The translations under genes and the position numbers were made by a program. The notes under the pieces were generated by a model that searched no databases, was not told the origin of the DNA, and saw only the letters and a program-made list of their open reading frames with translations. This document shows positions 13,901-27,000 of a DNA stretch of 64,000 nucleotides, piece after piece. The stretch is from positions 41,172,979-41,236,978 of the forward strand of contig NC_090704.1 in the NCBI RefSeq assembly GCF_040954835.1. The letters are read 5' to 3'. Each line of letters begins with the position of its first letter. Within the stretch, counting starts at the first letter, position 1. The DNA is from Lepisosteus oculatus. Lineage: Eukaryota; Chordata; Actinopteri; Semionotiformes; Lepisosteidae.

Positions 13901-16900
13901 TACTTCATGCGAGCCGTCCTGAACCTGGTCGTCTTCGTCCTGCTCTCTGGAGCGTTCTATCTTATATACTTCGCCACCCAGCGCTCCCAGCGTTATCAGC
14001 AGGTGAGACGGTCTTTGTAGTTTAAAGACTCTGGCGCCTGCAGCGGGGTTCCAGCCCCAACAGACTGGGAGAGCTGCTCTCTTCACACAGACGTGCTCCT
14101 CGTGCATGCTACTGAACATGTTAAAACCGGAGATTGCTGACTGGCTTAGCTGGTAATGCTCAAGCTCGTCTGCTCCAGGCCTGGATGATGCACCAGGCAA
14201 TCAGTGCACCACTGAGGAGTCAGCCTGGGTGTCCGCAGCTAGCGAGAGCAGCAGGGCTTGTCACTCACTTTAGAGGCTGGAGTGTGTTATCTAGAAAAGC
14301 TGCATCTGTCCTGCATTATATTACAGGTAGTGGGGACTCCCCTCCACCACCACCAGTGTGTCGCCCCATCTGTGTGATGTGATGGCAGCCGTAGTGCACG
14401 AGTACGCTCACAACACATCACCTAACAGTGGGGAGGAGAACCCAGTGATGAAGCCAGTTCATAGATGGGGATTATTAGGACGCCATGATTGGTAAAGGCC
14501 AATGGGAAATTTAACCGGGATGCTAGGGTGACATGCCTACTCTTTTCAAGAAACACCCTGGGATTTTTACTGACCACAGAGAGTCTCATCCGAAGAATGG
14601 CACCTTTTTACATTTTATAGTGTCCCCATTACTATACTGGGGCATTAGGACCCACACAGAGCACAGGATGAGTGCCCCCTGCTGGCCCCACTAACACCTC
14701 TTCCAGCAGCAGCCTTAGCTTTCCCAGGAGCCTCTCCTCCAGGTACTGACCAGGCTCACACCTGCTTAGCTTCAGTGGGCTGCCAGTTGTGAGTTGCAGG
14801 GTGATATGGCTGCTGGCTATCTACACTTCTTAATGGTGAGTGAGGTATAAAGAAAACATTCAACATCTATGGACCGGACAAAAAAAAAATTGAATGGGTT
14901 GATATCATTTTGCAATTGCAGTGGCCTGAATCCTCTTTTCTTCTGTGTTCAGGCAAAATCTGGCTGGATCCTAAACCTTTTCATGGAATACCTTCCATCC
15001 ATAACCATCACTCTTATAAACTTCCTGCTGCCTTTCATCTTCTGCAAGATCGTGAAGTTTGAGGATTATTCTGTTGCCAACAAGGTCAACATCACCCTGG
15101 TGAGGTAAGGGTCCTCTCTCAAGTCCCCACTGTCTGAATGCAGGGGCATAATTGGGTTTTCAGTTTGTGTACCGACATGCGCATTCTTAACTAAGACTGG
15201 TCATTTTGCAATGGGTGTTTGAATGGGATTGACGTTATAAGATCTACAATGACTGATCTTATTGATGCAAGGAACAGTACCAAATTAGAGTATGTAGCCA
15301 GACCTGAGATTAGGCCATCCCTGAGTTCCCAACCCATGCAAGTGTCAAACCCTCCAGGGCCTTAGAACACTTCGTCCTGTTGGAGTATTTTCACCGTATA
15401 AGCATTGCTTTAGAATACAAGATCTGTAACTCTGTACTAACACAGTATTGTCTGAAGAATGATTGTTTTGCGTTCTTAAAATAATGTTTCCTCCTTGAAT
15501 CAGCTATAGTGAGCTGAAGAATTATTGATTCAATCATTTTATTTATTCCGAGAAAACAATTTGTATTACTCATTTAAAAAAAAAAACATTTGTTTTGAAA
15601 TAAGGTGTATTAGAACAAAAGCCTGTAGAATTCCCATTTTTGGGGTCATAAAATATAGTTCCTTATCTGTGCTGTTTATTTGATACAGCTCTTTTGTTCA
15701 TCTCTATCAAGGGTGCCAGTAATTCTTGAGCCCACTGTAGCTTGCTTTCGAGGCTGAAGTGAATTTTTCCATTGATAACTAGCCATGGTGGTGATTTTAC
15801 AAGGCGTGCTCCAGCACCCTGTCCAGCTGTCCTAGTTTCTTTGACATCTGTTCTGGCACTGACCCACCGTCTCCAACATGCATTCGAGTTTCCTGTGACG
15901 GGTGACACTGAACTGGGATGAGGGGGTGGGGCTTTGCCTTTCTTCCACGCAGAAGCATCTTCCTGAAGTTGGCCAGCCTGGCCATGTTCCTCTTCTTCAT
16001 GTATCAGAGTGTCCGAACAGCACAACAGAACTCCAAAAGTCCAACTTGTGAAAAACAGGTAACACTCAGCTTTGCTATCCATACCACATTAAGAAAAGGC
16101 CAACTGCGCCCACGTGAAACTGTTTTTCCAAAAATATAAGCTGAAAAACGTTAAGACTTAGTAGAAAGTAAGTTGAACATATTACTTACTATACGCTGAA
16201 GTGGTGCCCTTTCCTTAACATACGACAGATGTACATTTCTGTTGCTCAAAAGCACACTCTGCTGGACTCTTTTACGTCCATACACAACAAATGTCTACAT
16301 GGAAAAGTCAGATGACTCAGTTCACACCCTGAAGAAGGCTCCACGGCCGAAACTTTGTGTTTTCTTTGTTCTCTTTCCAGCATGGAATAAAACTTTTATT
16401 TAATGTCTTGTATACATAATTGACACTAAGATAAACCCAGATGATTAAGGCCAACTTTATCTGGCTTGAAATGTTGAGGTTCAAGGGTTAAGCATTGTCT
16501 GCATTCTAATACACTGAACATAGCCATTACTTTAACTGCAAAATAATTTGGAAAATGTTGTATTTCTGAGACCCGTGTGTTTCCCACACTCTGTGGGCGT
16601 TGAAGAAAAAGAGTGTATTCTGCTTGTGCTGCATTGCAGTGCTGGGAGAACACGATTGGCCAGGAGATGTACAAGCTGCTGGTGTTTGATTTTCTGGCAT
16701 CCTTAGGAAACACGATCCTCGTGGCGTACCCCAGAAAGTAAGCAGCCCCTCGTGAACCGCCGCAGTTTCTGACTCCCTTGCGGTTCTCCCCGCGAAGGGG
16801 CTGCCGTGCCTGTCCTGTCCTGCCTGTCCTAGAGGCTCTGTCATCGAGTCACTGTGTGGGGCTGTGTGTCGGCAGGCAGCTGGTGGAGAGGTGCTCGTGG

Positions 16901-18373
16901 CGCCTGGTGCAGATGATCGGCAAGGACCAGTTTCTCATTCCCCTGAACGTCCTGGACATCGTGTACAGCCAGACCGTCAGCTGGGTGGGGCTCTTCTTCT
17001 GCCCCCTGCTTCCCCTGCTCAACCTGGTCAAGATGCTCGCTCTCTTTTACATCCGCAAGGCAAGCCAGAGCCCGCCTCCCTCTCGTGCACAGGGCCGGAG
17101 GACTCGCGACAGTTCATGTTTATGAGGCATTAACATCTCTGCATCTTAGGTCTCATCTTTCCAAGCCCTGCATGGCCCAGTCTATTTATAGAAGGGGTCC
17201 CCTTTTTTAAGCAAATCTGTTGCTATAAGGACCCCCAATCAAACCTTTGTCATTGGTTGTTAAAAAAACACTATGCTGCTGTTAATTGTAACACATGAGA
17301 AACGGGACAGCAGGTCCACAGACCAACCTCAGTTAATGGGGTTTGTGACTTTGCTCGCTGTCGTGCGGAGTGTAACTCCCTGCCCTCCTCTCTCTCTCTC
17401 TCCTCAGTTCCACCTCTTCAGGAACTGCGCGCCGGTGAGGAGGATGTTCCGAGCCTCCAGCTCCTCCGTGCTGTTCTACTTCATGCTCCTGCTGGGGCTG
17501 CTAATGTCCTTGGCTGCCCTTGGGATCCACTTCGTCGAGTAAGTGTTGATGGGTGATGAACGCTGGCCGCCGTTAGCCCTGTGGAGCGTTGTTGAACGTG
17601 TGCAGGAGATGAAGAGTGAACAGGCAGACTCTTTTCCCGCGAGCTCTTATGGAAAAGATAATGTCTTCAGAGCACCATAAACAGAGATGCCTGCACCATG
17701 CCCCAGCACAGTCCTTCACCTTCTTTAAATAAATAGTCCTTAAGTGGCTGAGACTAAACAAGGACCTCTGTGGCTATAAAGAAGCTCATTCGAATACTCT
17801 TTAACTGGGACTTTTCTAACTCCAATGTGCCTTTTCCTGTATGTCCCATGTGACAGTATATCCTGTCACAGCCTGCACAACTGTATTTTAAGGAAGAATC
17901 TGAGCATTATACGTATAATAGTTATATTTTTACTATGGAACAAGTAAGGTTTTATTCCATGCTGAAAAGAGAAGAAAAGAAACACAACATTCCAGCTGTG
18001 GTGCCTTCTCCGGGTGTGAAGTTTTTACTATTACACTTACAACATGAAGCTAAATGACAAACCATGAAAAATGGCCTGGATGTGTGCTTCTCTTGCTGTC
18101 GTGTCTTCCAGGTTCAAGCCATCCAGGGCCTGCGGGCCGTTTCAGGAGCAGGAGAGGGTGCTGGACGTGGCCACTGTGTGCATTCAAAGCCTGCCCAACG
18201 CTACCAGGCCTGTCCTCCTCTACCTCGTGTCGGAGGCCTTCGCTATACCCCTGATATTGACTGAAATGTATGTGCTGTTAGCCAGTTTGCCCCTGAATGT
18301 GCGCGTAAGATTTCGGCTGATTACAGTTTACATTTTCTCAATCCTGGAATTACCTGCTATTGTCCTGGTTAAT

Positions 18374-18438
<65 letters not shown>

Positions 18439-19909
18439 TGCTTACACTTATATAGAGCTTTTCTGGACACTCCACTCAAAGCGCTTTACAGGTAATGGGG
18501 ACTCCCCTCCTCCACCACCACCAATGTGCAGCCCCACCTGGATGATGCGACGGCAGCCATAGTGCGCCAGAACGCTCACCACACATCAGCTATTAGTGGG
18601 GAGGAGAGCAGAGTAATGTAGCCAATTCATAGAGGGGGATTATTAGGAGGCCATGATTGGTAAGGCCCAATGGGAAATTTGGCCAGGACACCGGGGTTAC
18701 ACCCCTACTCTTTTCGAGAAGTGCCCTGGGATTTTTAATGACCACAGAGAGTCAGGACCTCAGTTTTACGTCTCATCCGAAGGACGGCGCCTGTTTACAG
18801 TATAGTGTCCTCGTCACTATACTGGGGCATTAGCACCCACATGGACCGCAGGATGAGCGCCCCCTGCTGGCCCCACTAACACCTCTTCCAGCAGCAACCT
18901 TAGTTTTTCCCAGGAGCATGTACAAGGGTGGTATTTCAATTTTTTTAGACTTTATTATCCCTGAGACTGACCTAACCCTCCATGGCATGCTTTAAAAAGC
19001 ATGGTGGAAGATATCTGTCCTTTAAATTTCTTATTTAAGCCTATTTTACTTGTTTGTGAAATATATTTTAGTAAGATGTAAGCATTCCCTGAAGAACATC
19101 ATTCAATTGTGGAAATACATTTTTTTACTATACATTTTCTCTATTAAAATAATTTTCTGGTAACAAAAGGAATAATATCATCACAATTCACCCACTCGTA
19201 AATACTGGTCAACTGAACATGCTAAACACTTTGTCATTTCTAATACGTGCATAGAAACATTTTAAAAAGAAAATTAAAAATTGTGTGGAATGATGTTTAG
19301 TTATTTCAAGGTTGGTCTTATTAGATTTTAATACGATAGTAATGTAATATTTATATTTAATATGATCTGTGTAAGTGCTTCCCAATTGCTCACAACTTCC
19401 TTAAAAGGCAAGTAGGCATATCGGTATCTCTGTGCTGCCACCAGTAATTGGTTTCTAATCCACAGCATCCTCCTGACATTCTACATGTCCATATACAGAG
19501 CAAACTGCAAAACCATTGAGAGACTGAAAGACAGGCTTGTCATGGTGAGTACGTTTAGCAACACTGTTCTTAATTCTCACACACTGCTCAACCAGAAGGC
19601 TAGAGGAAGGTATGTTCCATTGGACTGAGCATCCTATGGGTGCGGTATCACATCGCTTTTCTTCTCTCTTATCAGGAGGGTTATGACAAAAGATTCTTGG
19701 TGAATAAACTTTCTGCTCCTCTACAAAAGTATGAGAGGAGACTGAGGACGGACATCTCAAAAGGCAGTGACAGTGAAGACATCCATTCCTGGCAGGGCGT
19801 GACGGACCTCCAGGACTTCGAACCTGTGCTCAGCAGAGGAGTCAGTGTGGAGTCTGAGGAGGACGAAGGGAGAAGTCTAGCGGTGATGTCCACCCAGAAC
19901 GACACTTGA
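4983..19909 (+). CDS. tmc8: Transmembrane channel-like protein 8, 16 coding exons
   Basis: Exons: 4983-5031, 6645-6891, 10016-10164, 10948-11094, 11519-11565, 12111-12250, 12754-12901, 13832-14002, 14953-15104, 15953-16058, 16640-16737, 16876-17059, 17408-17538, 18112-18267, 19466-19544, 19676-19909. All phases join, giving about 745 aa (human TMC8 is about 726). The start has a good context (gccATGG). The N-terminal ~145 residues are cytosolic. About ten membrane segments follow from ~153, and the TMC signature CWENTIGQEMYKL begins near 453. The patch FRASSSSVLFYF and the stretch QTVSWVGLFFCPLLPLLN favour TMC8 over TMC6, as does the position before the IL-40/SYNGR2 block. In mammals TMC8 (EVER2) sits in the ER membrane with TMC6 and CIB1 and affects zinc handling and papillomavirus restriction. 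Two introns use GC donors. Introns contain two 5S-SINEs, Penelope-like fragments and otherwise AT-rich unique DNA (for example the 3.1 kb intron 2). Confidence 0.93.
13000..13560. other. GC-rich segment in tmc8 intron 7
   Basis: This ~560-base stretch is clearly richer in C and G than the flanking introns, with many 'ccggttcc'-like words and several overlapping short open frames of low complexity. No family was recognised. It may be a fragment of an interspersed element or a small CpG-rich island. Confidence 0.3.
14310..14815 (-). repeat. 5S rRNA-derived SINE in tmc8 intron 8
   Basis: On the minus strand it starts with 5S-like sequence ('agctaagcaggtgtgagcct' then 'ggtcagtacctgg'), passes through the family body ('ccagcagggggcactcat') and ends with 'ggagtccccactacctgtaa'. 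The (ATT)n-type tail is missing in this copy. Confidence 0.75.
16326..16405 (+). repeat. Penelope-like terminal fragment
   Basis: The words 'ctgaagaaggctccacggcc', then 'gaaac', and later 'cagcatggaataaaac' recur at 17945, 26753 and 60751. This block resembles the terminal repeats of Penelope-like retroelements, which carry a hammerhead-like motif. It is a short fossil only. Confidence 0.5.
17945..18035 (-). repeat. Penelope-like terminal fragment
   Basis: The reverse complement matches the family block: 'cagcatggaataaaacc' with 'gaaggcaccacagctgg' on the minus strand. It lies in tmc8 intron 13, 77 bases before exon 14. Short and diverged. Confidence 0.5.
18376..18438. repeat. (AAT)n microsatellite (SINE tail)
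   Basis: About twenty near-perfect AAT units directly abut the 3' end of the minus-strand 5S-SINE at 18439-18917. It is best read as the expanded (ATT)n tail of that SINE rather than an independent repeat. Confidence 0.9.
18439..18917 (-). repeat. 5S rRNA-derived SINE, near-full body
   Basis: Read on the minus strand: family body ('ccagcagggggcgctcatcc'), 'aggcgccgtccttcggatga', then 'aagcgctttgagtggagtgt' and the (ATT)n tail. The 5S-like head is absent. It lies in tmc8 intron 14. Confidence 0.8.
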
Positions 19910-20198
19910 ATGTATTTTGTCTTCTGGAACAATAGATGCCTCCAAACTGCAAATCTTCGAGCAATGTAATTGTAATTCGTGGTGTCCAGAGGGACCAGTT
20001 TTATGTCCATTGCATCTCCTTTTCTGTTCAAATTAGATAGATTCCAGTTTAGTAAGCAAATACTTTCATTTACAGATGGTGCAAAAACAGGAAGAGTAGC
20101 AAAGGACTTGCAAAGAGTGAGTTATAGATTCCTGGAAGTGAGCTCCACTAATCAGTAAAGCCTTCTTATAATTTCTCAGTGAAGCGTATAGACTTAAA

Positions 20199-20204
20199 AT
20201 AAAT
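20199..20204 (+). terminator. Possible tmc8 polyadenylation signal, proximal
   Basis: AATAAA 290 bases after the tmc8 stop codon. It would give a short 3' UTR. Confidence 0.4.
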
Positions 20205-20762
20205 CTCAGAGATTAGCAAAATATGGTCCTTGCTCAGTGTTGGACTTATGCTCTGTAAATGTAACTTTACAGTCATTTGCATTCCAGCAGTAGTACATTG
20301 TGCTAAATAACCAACGGAATGTTTTTGTTTTATTTTTGTATCTATAATACATGTAAAGTAATTTAATTAGTACTTTGGTTTATTTTTTTAGTTCTAAAGG
20401 CTTATGTTGTGATATTATGTTTGGCTACATTTTCAGCATTCTAGTTCCAAAATACTTTTATCGGTCTGTATAGTTCAGTGCCTTGACCAATGTAATATTT
20501 TTTTTTACTCTGAAGTAAGACTTTTTTTGACTGGAATTTACCAGTCAAAAGTTATTTTATGATTGGGCAGAAGCTCACATATTCCTGTTGCAGTGGTAGT
20601 ATCCTTTGTTGGCAGTTTCTGTTTTTTTTTTACTGTTGTACATTTTTTTAAACTAGTGTTGTTTACAGGGATATCCCATCAATGGTGTTCTTTCTGTAAA
20701 TAAGTTTAAAAACCTGTTGAAAGTGCAGTGATGAAACTGATTGTGTTGCCTCAACAAACAGT

Positions 20763-20768
20763 ATTAAA
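20763..20768 (+). terminator. Possible tmc8 polyadenylation signal, distal
   Basis: ATTAAA about 850 bases after the tmc8 stop codon, followed by a T/G-rich stretch ('ggtttgtttctttgtcg') typical of a downstream element. It would define a 3' UTR of about 0.9 kb. Confidence 0.45.
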
Positions 20769-21093
20769 GTTTTCAGTAAACGTTCAGTCGGCTTCGGTTT
20801 GTTTCTTTGTCGTTTTTTGACAAGTTGTAATACTCAGTGCTGGTTCATCATGCTTTTACTCAGTTTTGGGTTGAACTATGAGAGCCGCACAGAGCCCCTG
20901 CTATCTGCACAGTGCAAAAGGAGAGGTGGTATATATCATGTGTGCACAGTACACTCCTATTTTCCTTGGAAAGTGAAGACTTTATATTACTGCAGTAGAG
21001 TTGTCTTTTGGAGCTGACACTTGCTGTCTAGCATAAAGAGTGAGAGCAGAGAACTGGGGCAAATTCTGTTCAGAGTATATTAGTATAACTGTA

Positions 21094-24000
21094 ATGAAGA
21101 ATACACTTCTGGAATGTCTTCCGATGATTACTGGTAAGTGTGCCACTCGATTAGCCAGATGGAAATTTAACTGTTGTCACAGGGACGGTGACATATGTTA
21201 ATTTTAAAAAAAACTGCTTGGTTCTGGCTGGAAAACAAAAAAATTTACGTTGATCTTTTTTTACTTTTTTCTTATTTCTTTCAGAAAAAGGACAAAATAT
21301 ATACCAAAAATGGAACAATTTAAAACATTATTTCTTTCTACAGAGCCATACCGAAATGTTTTATTGATTCGTGAAGTTGTACAACTTTAGAAAATGTCCT
21401 GAAATGTTGCAAAATTATGAAATGTGATAGCATAGTAGCATTCAAAATTTCATAAGAACAACTATCTAGAAATGTACTTGAAAACAATAGATTCATGACA
21501 TTGCTGCATTCTCTTATGCCACAGTAGTTTAATGACTTTGGAATATAAAGAGAGAAAGTCTATCAGAAGAAGTAACAAAGTTCTACATTCTGGTTTGAAA
21601 CTCCTATAGTTTTCCTACTAAATATATAATTGAACATAATTTACATCTGTGGGAAAGCAATAAATGTTAGGGAATATACTGTAATTAATAGTGTAGAAAT
21701 TAAATACAATTAAATTGCTATTCAGATATTGATTATCTGGAATCAGTTCATGGAAAAGTGACCAAATATATTCTTGTATTTAAATAGTTCAATCATTTTG
21801 GTTAAATATTTTAGTTAAAAGGACAAACAGAATGTTAGGGTATATACTACTGGAATCAGTTCATGGAAAAGTGACCAAATATATTCTTGTATTTAAATAG
21901 TTCAATCATTTTGGTTAAATATTTTAGTTAAAAGGACAAACAGAATGTTAGGGTATATACTGTAACTAATCGTGTCGAATTTAAATCACATTGTGTGACA
22001 TTAAAATTGAACTCTAACAAAGTCTCATTTGGAATATTTGTGCGAAAAATTCTAGTTGCAAAGAAAGATTGATTCTCTCGAATCAGTTCATGGTTAAGGG
22101 AAAATCTGACCTTAGGAATACAAATAGAAACGATGTGGACAGAGTGCAAGCATGTAAAACTGAGCTCAGGAATCACGTCTTTTCCATACTGTGGAAGTAT
22201 GGAAAAAAAACCCAGCCATGCTGTGGAGGCAGATTTTAACAGTCTGTTCCTTTCAAGAAACAGCTGGTTGGGATCCTGAAATCAAATATCTACTAACACC
22301 TGAACTGGTTAGTTATTATTCCAGTGAGTCTATTTGAATGTATTTGAACACCTGCTGCTATGACAAAGCCTTCTAGTCATGTCTTATTAGATATTTTCAA
22401 AGCTCTCTGCCTCCTTTCTCATTTCCAACATTTTTCAGTTCCAGTTCCGTTTATTTGTCATATGCACAAGTGCAATGAAATGCTTATTTGCATGTATGCT
22501 CCAATTCAAAAGATAAATAATGTACAACTTGAATGCAAGTCGGCACAGCCAGTGTCCAAAGCAAAAAAAAACAAACACGTATTACAGTATTACAGACTCC
22601 CAAATAGGATATGAGGTGCTGTGGACAATGTGATGTCATGCAGCTAAAAATGTTCATAGTATTGTACCAACGAGCTGCTTTCACAACTCTGGATACTTTT
22701 TTTTTCTTCAGATAACGTCACTACAGAGTAAGTATTTTCTAAATTGTTTTCTTTTCTTGTAGTTCTGGCTTCTGTCTGCATCAGCACCTGTAAGTACAGT
22801 TATTATTTTTGTTCAAATGTGTGAAACTAGTGCAGTGGCGCAGTGGTTAGCATTACTGCCTTGCGGTACTGGGGCCCTGGGCTCATTCTCAGTGCTGCCA
22901 GCAAGGAGTTGATATGTCCTTCCCATGTTCACGTGGGTTTCCTTCCACAGTGCAGAGATATGTTTTGTATCACAATAAACAAATCCCAATAATTACACAC
23001 TCATGCAAAGTCATGCAATCGCTACCACACTACAATGGTTCTTAAAAAGAGTAATTGTCCTTTATCAATCAGAGCAAGTGGGTGCTGGGGCTGGATTTGC
23101 ACAATGAAAGATTCCCTCCAAGCCCTGCCACTTGCTGTTGTCTGTGCCTTTATCCTGTCCCGGCTCTGAAACTGCTTTTGGTTGTCCAGTCCTCCGCAGA
23201 TACTCAAAGGAATAGGGATTTCCTCCTTAGTCCCTGCACAGGACAGGGCCCACTGTCCAAAGGTATATTGGTAGGTTAACTGGCTTCTGGGAAAACTGGC
23301 CCTGGTGTGAGTGTGTGTGGGTCTGTGTGTGCCCCGTGATGGACTGGTGATGGACAGGATGTACCCCACCTTGCACCTGTTGCCTGCTGGGATAGGGACG
23401 GGCTCCCCCATGAGCCTGTATTGGCTAAAGCGATTAAAAGATGGATGGACTGATGCAAAATGTGAGAGGTATTCCGTTGGGATATTCTCATCACATTACA
23501 TAGGTTTAGTCAAACTAATCTGCATGGTTCGATTTCAAAACGCAGCTGTGTTATATCCACGGGAATACCGACTGACCCGCTTAAAAGAGATCTCTGCTCT
23601 TCTGTTGCTTGTTCTTGAAGGTGCGTCAGCTTTGCCGAAGCCCACTCTCAGAGGGCCAGATGCTGCCCTTTTGGATGATGTCATAGAGTTCAGATGCGAA
23701 TCAACCGAAACGCAAGAGGCTGTTACATATGTCCTACTGAGAGACAATGAGAAGTTGTCACCAGTGGCGACACAAGCTTCATTGAGAAACCAAACGGCTT
23801 TGTTTAACTATGTGGTTAAGAACGACTCTGATGGGTACTACATCTGCAAGACATTTGTGGAGAACAGCACCATCAGCCCACAGTTTAGCAACAAGATCCA
23901 GCTGCGAGTGATAAGTAAGAGTGGACATATGTGCATTTCTAGTCTTATGCATTGAGCTCCTGAACACTCTATTAAATAGCTACTTTTGTTAATATGGTCA

Positions 24001-27000
24001 AACAGAAGCTGTTACAAAAACCTGCCTTGAAACCTTGAACAGCAGTACAGGCATTAAGTTTTAGTCAGTGTTTTACTGATGAACCCTAATGCTGTAGCTG
24101 CCAAGAACAAAGACGTTTTGGTAGATTGTATCTTGTCCTTTTTTTTGCCGTACTGATCAGCCATCTTTGCGTTTGTGGATGATGTCCCACAGTTCCTGTG
24201 TCCAGAGCGAGTGTTGTGTCAGACCCTGGACCAGATTGGGCTGAGCTCTTCGAGGGAGACACTTTGACCCTGCGCTGTGAGGTGCTGAAAGGCAACCACC
24301 TCTCCTACGAGTGGTACTTCAATACGAGCAAAGTGTCGAGCTCAGCAGCTCACAGGTTGGTCAATAACATGATGGTTATTGACAGAGTCAGCGTTCAGCA
24401 GGCAGGAATCTACTCCTGCATTGCAAAGAACCAGGTCAGCAACTCCAGCCAATTCACCTCTGCAAGCACCAACCTAAAGGTGATCGTCAAAGGTAAAATG
24501 CAACAAGCCTGTGTCTTGGCAACATTGAAAGAACATGAGAAAGTTTACACACGATAGAAGGCCTTATGGCCAATCTCACCCATTTAGCAGAAAGTAGCCT
24601 AGTCGATCCAAGGACATCGCCTAGCCCTTTCTATGGTTGTAGGTTAATGACTTCAGTATAGCAGGGCTGGATAGCTGATTCTTCAACCCCACCACCCTTT
24701 GCTTAAATCAGTCCCCCTCTCTTTCAGTTTTCAACATTATTAATTTGTGAGATATACATTTTTATCCAAAGCAACTTACAGATGGTGCAATTCTATGTTT
24801 TTTTACAAGTACATTTTGAGTTCCACAGCTGGGTTTGATGGTTAATCAGTGTTCCTTTTTTTTAAGAACCAGGCCCAATAAACTACAAAGGTCAGTAGAC
24901 AGGGTTGTAGCGAGGAGAGATTTCTCAGAACTCTCAGTCCAAAATATATAACTCTCTCTATACCCTGCCCCACATTCAGTCACCAATGGTAAAAATACAG
25001 CAAGTATGTGGAAAGCAAGCGCTTCCTGATGCCACCTGTGTCTCATGTGTGAATTCAGCAAACACCAGCTTAGCATGCTTAGGGTCGTGTATAAAAAAGC
25101 TGGACAGGCCTGGTTGTCTATCATTACGGCTAGAATGACTGCAAGGGTGTAGATGGGGGATTGCTGGGACATGTTTGGTGGGAGCTCGGTCACCAAGATT
25201 GCTGATGTTTTTATAAGTAATGCTCTCTTAGGTAACGTCAGCATGGAACCCAGAGGGAAAGACTTTCAACCTACTTCAACCAAGCATGATCCGACGAACA
25301 GTACTCGTGGAATAATGAAGCTGCTTTCCTCCTGCAGAATTCCAGATGCACATGACGACCCAGCACATTTATAAGTGACTTTTTGTTGGTGTTGCCAGAT
25401 GTTTGTTCAGGGCTGTAGGGCAAAAGTGTCCTCACCTGGGACTCGAACCTACAACCCTGTGGTCAACACCAGCAGACAGTCATTCAGAAGGATGGTTAGC
25501 CTTCTCAGTCCCATTCTGTAAAAGTTAATCAAAATCTTTAACATTAAACAGGGTTCGAAGAGAAAAAAAGTTTACTCAGATACAGATTACGGTAAAGAAA
25601 AAATCTGACTCAACTTAATTTAATTTTTTTGAAACCCTCTCAAATGCTGGTTTTTCAATGCTGGTTTGACTGGTTTTTAATGACCAACATTTAAAATAGG
25701 TTTGTTAATTGATTAACAATTAAATGAGAGCACCTCTGGCGCCTTCTCTGATGTATTCAACAGCAACTTTCTTCTTCCTTTGTAGTGCTTGTGTCCAAGC
25801 CCGAGATCTCATACGCAATAATTAAAGAGGACTCGACCTACTGGGCCAATATAATGTGCAAATCAATCAGAGGAACCCCCCCAGTAACCTTCACACTCTG
25901 CAGTGATGCAAACAGCAGCTTTCCCAACGTCACCACAGACACCCTGAACGCCACCTTCTCCGTGCCCGTCGCCCTGAACCAACATGTGGGGGATTTCTTC
26001 TGTGGAGCCACTAATGGGGCAAAGCCAGTGTTGGGTAAATCTGCAAGCCTGGAAGTGGGTATGAACCTGGCACGCGCCCTGTCTTCTGTTGATGTGCTTT
26101 ATTATTCATCATCGGTACTCATCACGTGAGCTGAAACACGTCGTCACGGGTTTGGTAGTTACAGTAGTGTTACCACCTCGCAGCCTGATCTTAGTCAGAT
26201 CTCAGAAGCTAAGCAAGGGCCAGGCCTGGTCAACCCAGGGACTCCTCTATGGATAGATAGGTTGCTGCTGGAAGTGGCGTTGGTGGACCAGTAGGTGGCA
26301 CTCTTCCCTCCAGTCCAGTATTTTCACACTAGTGACGTTGTACTGTAGGAGGTGAAACCACAAACCCAGGAACGGCTGCTTGATCATTACTGTTCCTATG
26401 GCACTGTTCCTGCTGCTGTCACCGATCCCAGTGTCCAGGCAAAAGATTGCAGAACCTGTCTTCCTTAAATCTTCCCCTTCATGGGTTGAAAGGGAGAAGT
26501 CATTTCTTACTCCTCCACCTGACCTGTAGTGTAGTGGGGCTGCAGTGCCCAAAGCCCAGGTCAGTGGTGGTTAAATGTGAGGCACCTTAGGGTCTTTCAG
26601 GGTGGAAAGCACTATTAAAATGTAAGGAATTATTACTCTTACTCTTACTCTTACTCTTACTCTTACTCTTACTCTTACTCTTACTCTTACTCTTACTCTT
26701 ACTCTTACAAGTAGGGAGCTGTGTCTGTATGGCTGCAAAGGAACAGGTAGAGGGTTATTCCATGCTGAAAAGAAAAGTGACACAACGTTCCAGCTGTGGA
26801 GCCTTCACACACAACTGAAGAAGGCTCCACGGCTGAAAAACTGCTCTGTTTTCTTTTCAGCATGGAATACCCCTCTACCTGTTTGTATTCCTATTAATGT
26901 GGAGTTGTCTGTGATTTGAAAAAAATAATTAGTTTCCACGATGCCTTTAAGAATAATGTAATCCTCCAAAGAGCGGACTATCACATTTATGTATACAAAA

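Noticed and set aside
18071-18562. 163-codon frame with a long isoleucine run
   Set aside because: It is tmc8 exon 14 read through its donor into the intron and the (AAT)n microsatellite.
21600-22150. CRISPR-like or other regular array
   Set aside because: The 113-bp units are contiguous without spacers and the genome is eukaryotic; it is an ordinary tandem duplication.
26571-26783. Minus-strand Val-Arg repeat peptide
   Set aside because: Translation of the (TTACTC)n hexamer repeat.
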